Below are positions 32,173-57,328 of a stretch of DNA of 64,000 bases, piece after piece. A program made the translations under genes and the position numbers. The stretch lies in the NCBI GenBank assembly GCA_029204225.1, contig CM055102.1, forward strand, positions 13,603,838 through 13,667,837. Reading direction: 5' to 3'. The first letter of the stretch is position 1; every line of letters starts with the position of its first letter. Source of the stretch: Diphasiastrum complanatum (Eukaryota; Streptophyta; Lycopodiopsida; Lycopodiales; Lycopodiaceae). Below the pieces are notes generated by a model. The model saw only the letters and a program-made list of their open reading frames with translations, ran no database searches and was not told the DNA's origin.

Positions 32173-32475
32173 TTGAACAATTGTGATTGTACTTGTAACT
32201 TTAGTACACTTTCTTTCAAGCCGAATCAGTTGTTTCGTGTAAGAGGCAATATATTAGAGAAAGACGTAAATGTACTATTAGATTCTGGTAGTACTCACAA
32301 TTTTTTGAATGCTCGACTTGTGCAGAAGCTCCGAGTGCCCACCATGGTCAGTGATCACCGTTATGTGGTCCATCTTGCCTCAGGGTCGGACACGGAACTT
32401 TGGGATGTAAAAGTTTCAAATTTAAAGCTTCGGATGCAGGATCGACTTCCATGTCATAAATCTAGACAGGACTGA
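32173..32475 (+). pseudogene. Gypsy aspartic protease
   Basis: VLLDSGSTHNFLNARLVQKL carries the DSG active site. The domain continues in another frame at 32465 with VILGYEWF (the ILGxxWL motif). Confidence 0.88.
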
Positions 32476-32482
32476 TGTCATC

Positions 32483-33772
32483 TTGGGCTATGAATGGTTT
32501 TTTGATAAATCTGATTCATTAGCAATAGATTTCAAAAACTGTACTTTGGTATTTAAGAATAAGTTTGATCAAATAGTCTCTATTTCTGGAGAGACTGATG
32601 TACTACCATCACCGATGATTTTCTCGGTAGAGTTAATAGAGAAACTTCATGATTCTGATTATAAACTCTTTCATTTAGTTTTAAAATCTCGTGTGCATTG
32701 TGATGTTGGTGACGTGAATGTGTTTTCATGTTTTAACACCGAAAGTTCGCATCAGGAACAACAGCTACTGCAATATTTGAAACAAGAATTTGGTGAAGTT
32801 TTTCCGAAACAGCTACCTTACGGACTACCACCCGCTCGGTCGGTGGACCCCGGTTTTAAAACCAGGTTTGGCCACTATGAGTTTCTAGTTTTGCCCTTTG
32901 GTTTAACCAATGCTTCGGCAACTTTCCAGCAAATGATGAACGATTTATTTCGTCCATATTTGGGAAAATTTGTAGTAGTGATTCTGGACGATATTTTGAT
33001 CTACAGTAGAACACTCAAAGAGAATGCTAAGCATCTCCGTATTGTCTTACGTATCTTAAGATGAGAAGCTTTATGCAAAGAAATCAATGTGCGAGTTCTT
33101 TAAAAAGGAACTTCTTTACCTTGGTCATAAGATCACCTCTTTTGGGATCCAGATTGACGAGGAAAAGGCGAAGACGGTAGTGGAATGGCCAGTCCCTCAA
33201 ACGGTGCGTTAACTTAAGTCATCCTTAGGTTTCACTATGTTTTTTCGTAGATTTGTAGATGAGTACTCAAAGATTGATGCGCCTCTCAACAATATGTTGA
33301 AAGGAGTGAAAAGTCGCAAAGGTAGGCCAAGTCCTCCTATAAGGTGGAATGAGAAACTAGATGAGAGTTTTCATAAACTCAAGCTTCTAATTGCCTCAGC
33401 TCCAGTCTTGAGGATCCAGATTTGTCGTTCATCATTAACACTGACGAGGGCCAGCCCATTGCCTTTGAAAGTAAATAACTAACTGATGCACAGGTCAGGT
33501 ATACCACACAGGAAAAAGAGCTTTTTGTGGTGATCCATGCTTTGAAATCATGGAGATTGTATGGTAATAAGTTTGTGGTTAACACAGATCACCAACCTTT
33601 AAAGTATTTCTGTAATCAAAACGATTTGAGAGGTCGTAAGGCCAGATGGGCAGAACTCATGCAAGAATTTGACTTTGAAGTGTGGTATATCAAAGACACC
33701 TCTAATCAGGTGGCTGATGCACTTAGTCGAATTGGTGAAGTGAACGAACTTTCTTCACTGAGATCAGTATAG
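32483..33772 (+). pseudogene. Gypsy reverse transcriptase and RNase H
   Basis: RT blocks seen are ELPPARSVD-like [27 protein letters not shown] and [11 protein letters not shown] (the YxDD box with Y changed to I). The roughly 90 residues normally between LPPxRxxDH and the KTAFxTxxGHYEF block are deleted, removing the first catalytic Asp (KIDLRSGYHQI). RNase H follows with TQEKELFVVIHALKSWR, NTDHQPLKY and QVADALSRI. Stops at about 33064, 33210 and 33482 break the frame. It cannot be active. Confidence 0.92.
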
Positions 33773-33936
33773 GCTTTTATCTCTCCCTGAGAGATCTTTA
33801 TGAGAAAGACCCACATTTTGGACCAATCTAGAATAGGGTTCTAGCATTTACATCAAGTGAGACTGATGTTCGTGGCGATCAGTCTGGGGGAAAGGATTAA
33901 AAGGGTACTGATAACTTCTCTATCTGTAATGGGCTT

Positions 33937-35020
33937 TTGTTCAGGAAAGAGAAGGTTTGTGTGCCTGATGTGGATGTTATTAAAAATAAAATTCTTTATG
34001 AATGTCATGACTCACCATGTGCAGGACATCTCGGCATACATCATACATTAGATTTGGTACGAAGGGACTTTTATTGGCCAAAACTCAAGCTCTCCATAGA
34101 ATCTTATGTGGTCAAGTGTGACCAATGCCAGTTGAATAAAGCTGAACGCCATAAGGTTGGCAGATTGTTGCATCCATTGGATATCCTGGATAAGAGATGG
34201 GATAGTATTTCCATGGATTTTGTGGTTGAATTACCACAAACGAATAAACAGCACGATGCAATTTCGGTTGTGGTCAACCATCTTACAAAATTGGCTACAT
34301 TTATTCTGGTAACGACCGTCGTGAAGGCTTCTGATTTAGCTCAGACATTTGCAGAGTGTCTATTTAGACTTTATGGATTACCAAGTGATATTGTGAGCGA
34401 TCACGATCCAAAGTTCACCGATCACTTTTGGTCGGCCGTGTTTGCTAAACCAGAGACGACTCTGAGCTTGGGTTCTTCTAATCATCCTGAGACAGATGTG
34501 GACAGACAGAAAGAACAAATCAGACGATGGAACAAATTCTTCGAGCATATGTTTCCTGACGGCAATCTGATTGGGAAAAGTATCTTCCATTGATCGAGTT
34601 TGCCTATAATAGTAGTAAGCATTCAGCTACCGGTTATAGGTTGTTTATGCTTATGTACGAGTTTGAGCCTAGGTCACCCATTGCAGTAGAGATTCGGACA
34701 ATCAAGTTTCAAAAGGTAGCGAATTTCCGACATGTGATATGCAAGAAATGCTACGGATTGCACCTGAAAATGTCCAGTGTGCCCAGGATAGGGACCGACT
34801 TTTTGCAAATCTGAAAAGATCATCGAGAGGCTTTCAAGTGGGGGATTGGGTATATTTGAAAATCTCAAAGGATTCTGGTGTAATGCATACCGACAAGCAT
34901 TATAAATTGTCTCCTAGATATAGAGGACTATATCAGATCTTGAAAAAAATCGGGTCCTTAGCTTACCAATTGGAATTCCCAGAAGGATCACAAGTGCATC
35001 CGGTATTTCACATAAGCTGA
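33937..35020 (+). pseudogene. Gypsy integrase
   Basis: The zinc-binding HHCC part (HDSPCAGHLGIHHTL ... CDQCQLNK) is followed by the core with SMDFVVELP and VSDHDPKF (both Asp) and HPETDVDRQKEQ (Glu block). A frame change at 34593 leads to LIEFAYNSSKHSATGY and then to RGFQVGDWVYLKI and YRGLYQILKKIGSLAYQLEF, the beta-rich C-terminal domain ending VHPVFHIS with a stop. Confidence 0.93.
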
Positions 35021-35148
35021 CCGTGCAGGAGAGCATCTTGGATCTGAGATCAATTGGACCTGTTGGAAGAATCATTGGGTGCATCTCCACATGAACCCGA
35101 AAAGATCTTGGATACAAGAATTAAACGATTGAGAAATCGTATAGTACC

Positions 35149-35238
35149 GAGCATCTGGTTCGATGGAAGGGATGTACAGACGATGATGATTCCTGGGAAT
35201 ATGAATCCCCAATTTTAAGTTCTGAGGACAGAACTTGA
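35149..35238 (+). pseudogene. Gypsy chromodomain fragment
   Basis: Reads EHLVRWKGCTDDDDSWEYES, the aromatic-cage core of a chromodomain, ending SSEDRT with a stop. The preceding part (EKILDTRIKRLRNR) is in another frame, so a small deletion or shift separates them. Confidence 0.82.
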
Positions 35239-35253
35239 ATAAGGGGAGAAGAA

Positions 35254-36392
35254 TGTCATGCCCATGATTGATCTCGGATAGCGTGTCCATGCTAGAGATC
35301 AATGACCAACAACTCGTAAGTTAATTGTGACTATAAGGGAATTGGGGCCCTTATGTGTACATGGTCATAATTAATGGTTGTAGGCCTAAAGACATGGTGG
35401 TGAAGTTGGTATGGGTCTTTCAGTGAGTCATTGGGGAACTGGATGACGTGGCCTAGATAGGCTGCATGTGTCCAGTGAGGTGTCACAATGCACTACTAGT
35501 GGTGCATGGGCCTTGGAGGGTATAAGTATACCTATTGGGCTCTCACTAGTGTATGCTTGATTCTGTGATTGGTAGCTACATGTTGCTAGTGTGATAGTTA
35601 GCGGATCTAGAGAATCCCCAGATGTCAAGCCATGCTGAAGACACATAGTATCTCTCACCCATGACCGAGGAGGTCTCAAAAGGAGGAGAGCAGAAGAAGT
35701 TGAGAGCCGAGCATGAGAGCCGAGGATTACTAGCTAGGATGACAGTTGTTTTCTATGTGAGCCTACATGGTGTATCCCAGAGAAGGAACGACCATGTAGG
35801 AGCTAGAAATGTATCTTAGGCAACGTAAACAAGTGTAGACTCCCTTAAATAATTTAGAGTGAGCCACCTTTTGATGGTGACCTCTAGTGGAAGGGCTATT
35901 TCCACATGTACTTTCTAAATTAGTGGAATTGCCTCTTGGCTCCACATGGGCAGCCCTCTTGCTTATTTAAGGGCCCCCAAAGAAGAGCCTCCATGAGTTC
36001 TTGGCAATTGAGAAGCTCTTTGTTCATGGCAATCTTCTTGAGTGAAATTCCTATGAACGCGTTCTGATTTCTTGTTGTGAATGTAAATTAATTAGATTTC
36101 TTGATCACTTTCTTGCAATGTGGAATGTAGATGTGGATTAATTTTCTTGTTTCTTGATTTTGTAGTTTCAACATGCAGGTACACCATATAGGCTAAGATT
36201 GTGGATCTGATCTTGTATTTTTACTAACAATCATGTCCTTGATTGTTCTTGGGTATTCCAAGTATCAAGAAATGGGTGTTTCTTGATTCTTGGGTTGCTA
36301 GAATGCTATTAGGAAGTTAGCTTTCTTAATTCTTGTTTCTTGTTGTGTAGCTTAACTCTGTTATTATATTGTTCCCTGATTTCTTAGGATTC
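35254..36392 (+). repeat. Gypsy 3' LTR
   Basis: Begins TGTCATGCCC after the purine tract. Matches 21157-22250 in copia-2. It includes a TTATTTAAGGGCCC promoter-like string near 35964. The 3' end is uncertain because the flank is also shared; CA at 36392-36393 is the best candidate. Confidence 0.7.
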
Positions 36393-37161
36393 ATTTGGCC
36401 CAAATCAACTTGGCCACACACTCAATATGTGAATCAATCTCCTCCGTTGATCAAGATCAATGGTGATGTGACAATCTTGACTAATTCAAGGGTGTGTGTT
36501 TCTCATACACTTTAGACCAATAAGGGACAATGGTTTATGCCTCAATTGACATTTATACATTTGTTGTGGAAAACTTTAAATAAGCAATTATAACTCACCC
36601 TCCAAGAGTAGGCCTCCAAATAGCCAAATTACAATTAACTAGTTTTCACATTCACCACATGTTGGTGTCAAACAACACAAACACTTCATATGTTCATGTG
36701 TTGGTGACTATTTTTGAAACAAATGAGTTATCTACACATATCGTGATATTGAACTTGGAAGTTGCATCAGTTGGTTGAGTAAATCAATAAAAAATAGATG
36801 CTTTAAGCATGAACTTTGGATTCATTGTTAATTGAATTTTGCAATATTATTATTGAGAAATATTATCACTAATGTAGTGGAATTTGCTACCATTCATGAT
36901 CATGGTGAGCATCACACTAAATGTGTGTTGAGCTCACCAACTTGAAAAATTGTTTCTATATAGTAATTGTGTCCAATTGCAATGTTGCTAAACCAAGTAT
37001 CTAGTCATAGTGTAGTAGCCAAAAGTTTATGAATATATTGACCCCAATTATGAAAATCTTCAAGGACAAATTCAATTTATTCCTCATGTGTGTTACTTTT
37101 AAATGAGAATCACTCATGAAGATATTGTGAGGGTTGTGTAGTCATTGATTGGTGACCTCAA
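36393..37161. repeat. 769 bp duplicate of 23247-24015
   Basis: Same orientation, same length, a few substitutions only. No coding capacity or terminal repeats. It travels with the gypsy LTR in both places. Confidence 0.92.
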
Positions 37162-37570
37162 AGAGGGATGATTGATTATATTGTTGGTGAATCATGAACC
37201 AATCGTGACTCTTGAATATATTACCTTGAAGTGTTTGCAAATTACTGGAAGGAAAGAAAAGTAACTCAATTCGAAAATGTCCGAGGTGCAAATCTTGTAA
37301 ATGTGGATGTAGTGGCCATGTGAAGAAGGAATTGGCCAGGTTTATTAAGTTTTGCCTTGGACGGTCCTTCATAGACAAGTGATTAATTTCAAATTATAGT
37401 GTCAAGTTTGCACTGGGCTTGCAAAAGCATGATGTCATGTCATTCTTGAAATGAGGTGGTACATTAATTTGCATCGACCCTTGTGTTAATGATAAAACTA
37501 TATCTTAGATGGCTTTGTTGATGAAGATATCTCCCATCTCTAGACTTTTTGGGTAGATATAGAATATTGA
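37162..37570. other. No recognisable gene
   Basis: Unique-looking sequence between the shared segment and the next LTR. Confidence 0.4.
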
Positions 37571-40134
37571 TGTATCGAAACATTCGACAATTCAGATTAA
37601 TCGATAAGAGATTAACATATACAAAATAACAAAGCTTGCATACACTCCGACATAATGATGAATGCAATATGAAGGTATGATTGATTCAATAGGTAGCATG
37701 TACAAATCAGATGATGCGAGAACAAAACAATAACAAATGCAGCCGCATACTCTAAATTGTCTTTGAGTAACTGATAACTCTATCTAATGCACTTCCGATG
37801 ATAAGCAGTAAGTGCTGCTAGCAGCATTTAAAGTAAAAATTCTATGTCATATGAATATCTTCTAATGATTAGCTATTAATACTGATGAGGAATGCCCTTT
37901 AGGCTTATCCAATTAGGACAACTAATTAGGTCATAGGTCACAATAGCTTAGCCACAATTTGTTGTCATCCATCTGATTAGCTTCTTGGAAATTGACTTGC
38001 TAACCAATCCGGATAAGTCGTTAGCTTCATAACGGACGGAAACAAAAATTGTCAACCTTTGACACCTTTGATAGTTCATCGTTGTTGAAGCCACATGTTG
38101 ATCGATTTTTGTGTATTTCTGCCAAATGTGTAGAAATATGAATAAAACTATAGAACTGGATAAATGAATGGATATAGATTAACTATATGATTATGGGAGA
38201 ATATTCCAACATTCCTCCTTAATCTGAATCGCCTTGACCTTCAAACTTAGTTTTGCAGAAAGTTACATCCAAGCTTAGTGCCTTAGTAAAAATATCAATT
38301 GTCATGTCTTGTGTTCTACAATACTACAAGTTTACCTCTTTGTTGAGATCTTTGCTTCTAACATAATGATATTTAATTTCAATGTGCATACTCTGACTTG
38401 GTAGATGATAGGGTTATCAAAGTTTGCTTGCAACTGTTCCATGAAATAGGACCGTTGTTGAGGAAGAATATAAATCTACATGTGGAAGCTGTCTATATAT
38501 CCATTTGATGCATCTCCAGATCGACTGTAGCAGCATATGACAATAGAAGTCTGATTGAATAATGCTTAACTACCGGACTAAAAGTCTCAATATAGTGAAA
38601 ACATTCTATATCTAAGAAAATCCTCGATAGGATCAGTCGAGTCAAGAACAAAAATGTTCGATATCTCGGGATTGATATCTTGGGAGTGTCCGACAATTCG
38701 ACTGTATGAGCTTTGCCCTTGCCTTTGAAGTTGATAAATTGATCTTCGATAAAGACAATATCCCGACTATTGAATATCTTCGATTTGACAGGATCATACA
38801 ACTTATAAGTTTTATCTGAAGTAGTATAACCAATAAAAATGGATTTAATAATGTGAAAGTTGAGCTTCTTTCTTATTCTTGAGGTATCTGCACGTAAGCG
38901 ATACATTCAAACATACGTAAATTCGATAGTGATGGTTTGGAGCCTATCCAAACTTCATAAGGTGTTTTGTTTGAGAGGCCTTTAGTCGAGCATCTATTCT
39001 GAATATAAGCTGTAGTGGATAAAGCTTCAACCTAGAAGAATTTTGGAAGTGTTGCATGAGCAAGCATACACTTTTCCGCTTCGACTAAGGTTTGATTCTT
39101 TCTCTCAACAAGTCCATTTGACTAAGGTGAATAGAATAATAAATTTTTGCTCAATGTCATTTCGAGCCTTTGTTGACATATAGGGCATGAGATGATGAAG
39201 TCGAAGAGGTGTCTTAACTTCTTTGATTGTCTTCCTACAACAACATAGTGATAACTCTAGTGATAATTAATAAATATGAGTGTGTCATCATGACTACCAC
39301 CCAATTTTCATACATAGAAGACAAGCCCAATAGAAATGTCATAATTGCATCTTGATCGTCGATAGTTGATCCCACAACTACCATTTGCTGCAAGATATGT
39401 TTGAACTACGACAAAGCTATTGCGACAATTGTCACGTTCGAACCTTTTAGTAACTAGCTTTAAAATCATTAGTACTGAAGTGATTTTGTAGACAAACAAT
39501 TACATAATGTAAGTCAACAAGACTAATCGATAAGAGATTATCAGATACAAAATAACTTCAGATAAGCTTGCATACATTCCGACATAGATTAAATATTGAA
39601 CGCAATAAGAAGATATGATTGATTCAATAAACAGCTTGTACCAATTGGATGATGAGAGTACAAAACAAGCCACATGTTCTAAACTGTCTGAGTAATTGAT
39701 AACTCTGTCTGATGCAGTTCCGCTGCTAAGCAATAAGTGTTGCTAGCAACATTCAAAGTGAAAACTCTATGTCATATGAATATTTTCTAATAACTAGCTA
39801 TTTATACTAATGAGGAATGTCATTTAGGCTTATCCAATTAGGACAACTAATTAGGTTGTAGGTCGCAATTGAGGCTTAGCCACAATGCGTTGTCATCCAT
39901 CTAGTTAGGGCTTCTTGAAAATTTACTTGCTATCCAATTCGGGTCAGTTGTTAACTTCATAATGGATGAAAACAAAAATTGTCAACCTTCGACAACTTTG
40001 ATAGTTTGTCGTCGTCGAAGTTGATCGATTCCCGTGTATTTCTGCAGACTGTGAAGAAACACAGATAAAACTGCATAATTGGATAAATAAATGGATGTAG
40101 ATTAACTATAGGATCATGGGAGAATATTCCAACA
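37571..40134 (-). mobile_element. Ty1/copia retrotransposon, minus strand (copia-3)
   Basis: Similar LTRs at about 37571-38211 and 39509-40134 face the minus strand: both end (on +) in ATATTCCAACA, so the element starts TGTTGGAATAT. A purine tract (AAGGAGGAA on the minus strand) abuts the left LTR. The inside keeps an integrase end, a scrap of RT and the start of RNase H; gag and most of RT are gone. The outer ends at 37571 and 39509 are approximate and I see no target duplication. Confidence 0.8.
38380..39300 (-). pseudogene. copia-3 integrase/RT/RNase H remnant
   Basis: Minus-strand frames read VERKNQTLVEA (end of the integrase core, near 39100). Next comes FIGYTTSDKTYKLYDPVKSK and RDIVFIEDQ. 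Next is ETFSPVVKHYSIRLLLSYAA and MHQMDI (start of RT). The frame then jumps to FIFFLNNGPISWNS (RNase H). The catalytic palm of RT is deleted between MDI and the RNase H block. Same family as the copy at 41.0-42.5 kb. Confidence 0.82.
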
Positions 40135-40994
40135 TAAATGGCATTCACAAACTAGTATAAATAGTTGATCACCTTCTGTTACTTGATTTTCAAAACTTCT
40201 TACTTTTGCATATTGAACTTGGAGATTAATATAGCCCATTACAAAAACTACTTATTAGTGAAAGTGTCAAATAGAGTCAATCAGATACTCAGAGATAGTT
40301 TGGAGTACGCGGTTGCAGCTACTATTGTTTTGTGCTCAAGATTCTTTTGATTTGTACATGCTACTCACTAAAATTAATAATACAATTTTATCGCATTCAG
40401 TATTATGTCTTAATGATTGCATGCTTCTCTATTCTATTTGTAATATGATTATGTTTACTTGTAGATTTGTCTGAACTATCGAATATTTCAATAATGCAAT
40501 GTTTATTCTATTATGTTTGTCTACGAAATCAATCTAATCGATTTTGATGATTTCAAATTCACAATTACTTAGAATTTGAACGTGACAATAGTCGTGATGG
40601 TTTTTGTTCGAATTTGATAGACGTAGTCATGCATTAGGAGAAGAATTATTCCGTAGAGCCTCATAGTGCATCCATAGAATGTAGCCATTTCTCTATCAAA
40701 CATCCTTCCTTTTTCCAACATGGTATCAGAACATATTATTTGATACCCATCACTGTATCAGAGTAATAATTTATAGTATCAGATCATTTTTATTGATTTC
40801 CAACTAAAGCGTTGCATGGTAGCAATGTCATGATATTATCAGATACCATTTTTTATTCTTAAGTCATCGAAATATCAACAGACTAACTCCCAGAGGGATT
40901 CACAAAGAAAAGTTAGTGTCACCATAGACAAGCTAAATGGATCCAATTATCATTTGTGGAAATTTAAGATGCAGCCTTGAATACTTCTGTTCCA

Positions 40995-41950
40995 GTCAAT
41001 AAAGCATTACTTTGGCACTATAGATTAGGCCACTTGAATCATACATCTGTATTGAACATGTTTAGATAGTCCTTAGTACTTGATCTCAATTATCTAAACA
41101 AGAAGATCGACCTCCTTGTCTGTCATAGCTGCATTGTCGAAAAGCAGACTAGGATTCCATTTAGATCCAATCATAAGTATGCAACAAAAAATATTCTAGG
41201 TGTTGTTTATTCAAATATATGTGGCCTGATGCAAACTCTGTCGTTGCTTGGTGCAAAGTACTTCATTACCTTCATTGACAAAGTTTCGAGAAGAGCAGCT
41301 GTTTATTTTATTAATAGAAAATTGGAGTTAACCTCTTCAAACAATTCAAGGAGCGTGCATAACTTGAACTGGTAAAAGAACCAAAACATTGAGGCTAGAC
41401 AATGGGGGAGAATATATCTCAATCGAATTTAAGGAGTATTGCCTTAACAAAAACATTAAACAACAATTCATTACTTTTTATTCGTCTCATTCGAATGGAC
41501 TTGTTGAGAGAAAGAATTGGACCTTAGTCGAAGCGGCTAAGTGTATGCTTGCTCACGTGAGATTGACAAAATCATTTTGGGCTGAAGCTGTTTCCACTGC
41601 AGCTTATACTCATAATAGATGCTTGACTAAAGGGCTCTCAAACAACACTCTATGAAGTTTGGACATGCTCCAAACCTTCACTATCGAACCTCAAAGTTTT
41701 CGGATATATTGCCTATGTGTAGATATCATAGGAGATTAGGACAAAGCTGGACTCCCACACTATCAAATCCATTTTCATTGGTTATTTATATGACTTCAGA
41801 TAAAGCTTATAAGCTGTATGATCCCGTTCAATCGAACATATTCACCAGTCGAGATATTTTTTTTTATGGAGATTCAGTTTATCAATCTCAAAGAAGGACA
41901 AAGCCCAGATAGTTGAATTGTTGAACACTCCTATTTTCGACTCGACAATT
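40995..41950 (+). pseudogene. copia-4 integrase
   Basis: LLWHYRLGHLNHTS opens the pre-integrase zinc domain at about 41005. The core has LGAKYFITFIDKVSR, LRLDNGGEYISIEF (catalytic Asp) and SNGLVERKNWTLVEAA (catalytic Glu kept). The C-terminal SKPSLSNLKVFGYIAYV block follows. Several stops and shifts make it non-functional. Confidence 0.87.
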
Positions 41951-41998
41951 TCCATTTTACATCAAAATGAGGTCCGATTTCATGGAACAGTCACAAGC

Positions 41999-42497
41999 AA
42001 ACCTCAATATACTTAGTGAGTATTCAGATGCAAGTTGGGCAGGAGATATAGACACACGTAGATCCACATATGGATTTACATTCTTCCTCAATGGTGGTCC
42101 GATTTCATGGAACAGTCACAAGCAAACCTCAATAGCTCTATCATTTACATAGTCAGAGTATATCGCTGCCTCTCAAGTGACAAAGAAAGCAGTGTGGTTG
42201 CAAAACTTAATATCGGGAATATGTGGGAAGCAGATTGTTTTGACAATTGTCTATTGTGATAATCAAAGTGCTATTGCTTTATCGACCAACCTTAGGTTTC
42301 ATTCCAAGAGTAAGCACATTGAAATCAAGTACCACTATGTCAGAAGTAAAGTTTTCGACAAAGAAATTAGCCTGGAGTACTACCGAATGCAATACATGAC
42401 AACAAAAATTTTCACGAAGGTGTCTTGCTTGGATGCACACAAAATATTTTGTGTAGAACTAAGTTTGAAAGTCAAAGCATTCATGGATTCAGATTAA
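41999..42497 (+). pseudogene. copia-4 RNase H end of pol
   Basis: EYSDASWAGDIDTRRSTYGF and GGPISWNSHKQTSIALS lead into CDNQSAIALSTNLRFHSKSK and HIEIKYHYVR, standard copia RNase H blocks. A stop lies at about 42152. A 39 bp stretch from its middle is also present just ahead of it (41971-42009). Confidence 0.88.
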
Positions 42498-42504
42498 GAG
42501 GGAG

Positions 42505-42681
42505 TGTTGGATTTATCAGTTAGAATCACTTAGAATTCAAATGTGACAATAGTCGTGATAGTTTTTGTTCGAATTTGATAGGTGTAGTCATACATTAGGA
42601 GAAGGATTATTCTGTAGAGCTCGATACTGCATCCATAGACTGTAACAATTTCTCTATCGAGCATCCTTCCCTCTTCCAACA
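42505..42681 (+). repeat. 3' LTR of copia-4
   Basis: 177 bp, TG...CA, aligning with the sequence ending at 40720. Confidence 0.85.
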
Positions 42682-43640
42682 CATCCATCATGGAGTTTAG
42701 ACAATCAATTCTTGCTAATACTTTGATAAGACATATGTGTCAGAATCAAAATGGACCTCTAGCAACTTATGGAATTTAATGTGATTTGCATACAATCACG
42801 ATGGCTCGTAGCAACTTATGAAATTTGCTTGCTAACTCGTCAATTGTGTTGTCCATGGTAGAAGTTTTCTCATCTCCATAGGCTTCATGTCCCAAGTGTT
42901 AGGATTGAACTTGATTGCATTATCTCAATTTTCATTGCTGATACAATTTGTAACCTAGTCTTTGTAAATGAATCTGCCAATGCACAGCTAAGGTTTTTCT
43001 AATAATCGAAGATATGAAGCAGGGGAATGTGACAATTCCATAACTGCAAATGACATTACAAACCTAACATTTGCCACATTGACGTTAATGTTATCTTCTA
43101 CTACAAAGGACTTGACTCCAATATTGACCTACCAACCTAATTGAGAAGGTTTTGTGAGTGATTTTGATTTAGACCCCACTCCGTCAGTAGTTTTGCAAGA
43201 TAATTTTAACTTGTGAGTCACCACCAATTATGGAAATTTCATGAGCAAAATCCTCATTGTGTATAGAAGAGTCAAACATCAATATGGCAACTCTAGTGGA
43301 AAAAATTATATATCATAATATATGGTTTGTTTCAATTTTTTCAAATGAAGTCTTAAATTTTGCAGTTTGTTGGGTGACTCAAAACAAGCATTGGGATGTT
43401 CTTACAATCTTAGAAAACCATCAAATTGAGCTGTAAGAATTTTTAGACTTTGGGAACCTTCAGTGTAGCAACAAAACTCAGATCTTTTATAACCTCCCTT
43501 ATTAACGGTTTAGGTATTTGATAATATTTATTGGCATGTGCCAGTAATTTGGCAGGTATCTATATGAACATCACACCTTTTTTCTTGTAACTATATTAAG
43601 CGACTGTTTTAGGTGACTAGTGGTGGATATATACAACACT
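42682..43640. other. No recognisable gene
   Basis: AT-rich, no domain or repeat structure that I can support. Confidence 0.45.
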
Positions 43641-43770
43641 ACATTAAGGCCAAGCCATTTTTCTAGATTTTAGACGTCTAGATGTCACTAGACAGTAATT
43701 GCCAAGCCATTTCTCTAGATTTGTAAAGCAAATCTCCCTAGACGTCTGATGTCACAAGAGCGTGGTTGCT

Positions 43771-43897
43771 ACCATCGTAAACAACTCTACCCAACTCACC
43801 CCAAGTGATCTCTACCATAGTAACCTACTTTACCCAATTGACCTCGAGTAATCTCTATCGTAGTAAACAACTCTACCGAACTCACCTCGCTCTGATG
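43771..43897. repeat. 43 bp tandem repeat, three units
   Basis: Units 43771-43813, 43814-43856 and 43857 onward share AxCxTAGTAAACAACTCTACC and AACTCACC. The third is cut short. Confidence 0.8.
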
Positions 43898-44020
43898 AAC
43901 AAGATCACATCTTTCATACCCACTTCATTCCTTATGGTGTACTAATAAGAGTATGAAATGTCCATCGTAGTGGGGTGTATGGGCAAAGTTGTTGACTACC
44001 GCCGAAAAGGTGCAAACTTA

Positions 44021-44180
44021 CATCCTGACCAAAATGTAGTGACATCTACCTCAGTAAATGGCATTGCCAAACGTACATCCTGATGTAGTGACATCTACCT
44101 CAGTAAACGGCATTGCCAAACGTACATCCTGACTAAAATGTAGTGACATCTACCTCATTAAATGGCATTGCCAAGGTGTA
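44021..44180. repeat. 49-56 bp tandem repeat next to the NDUFS8 promoter
   Basis: Three units (44021-44075, 44076-44124, 44125-44180) beginning CATCCTGA and containing GTAGTGACATCTACCTCA and GGCATTGCCAA. The middle unit lacks 6 bp. The array ends ten bases before the TATA box. Confidence 0.9.
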
Positions 44181-44189
44181 TATGTTGTG

Positions 44190-44197
44190 TATAAATA
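44190..44197 (+). promoter_or_regulatory. TATA box of the NDUFS8 gene
   Basis: TATAAATA, a full plant TATA consensus, 169 bp before the start codon. A pyrimidine-rich (TTC/CTT) leader typical of plant 5' UTRs lies between 44265 and 44345. Confidence 0.7.
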
Positions 44198-44365
44198 TCA
44201 CCCATGGGCTTGGAGATGAACGTAGTATTTTTGGCCTTTTGATATCCTTTTCAGTTTGCACTGCCTTTATTTCCTCTCTCCACTTTTCTTTCATTCTCGC
44301 TTCCTCTCTTCTTCTTCTTTTCCTTCTTCCTCCTCTTCTTCGTCTTCGAAGCCAGCGAGTGAGAC

Positions 44366-57328
<12,963 letters not shown>

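Larger units (their letters stand above)
32173..36392 (+). mobile_element. Ty3/gypsy chromovirus, 5'-truncated
   Basis: Contains protease, RT, RNase H, integrase and a chromodomain in the gypsy order, then a purine tract AAGGGGAGAAG and one LTR (35254 to about 36392). Gag and the 5' LTR are missing. Frameshifts and stops occur in every domain, and part of RT is deleted. The chromodomain places it among plant chromoviruses, which use that domain to steer integration. Confidence 0.9.
40543..42681 (+). mobile_element. Ty1/copia retrotransposon, short LTRs (copia-4)
   Basis: 3' LTR at 42505-42681 (177 bp, TGTTGGATTTATC...TTCCAACA) after a purine tract AAGAGGGAG. 5' LTR ends at 40720 in TTTTTCCAACA, directly followed by TGGTATCAGAAC (primer-binding site); its start near 40543 is approximate. 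Inside are a few gag codons (IDKLNGSNYHLWKFKMQ), integrase and RNase H. RT is missing. No target duplication seen. Confidence 0.8.
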
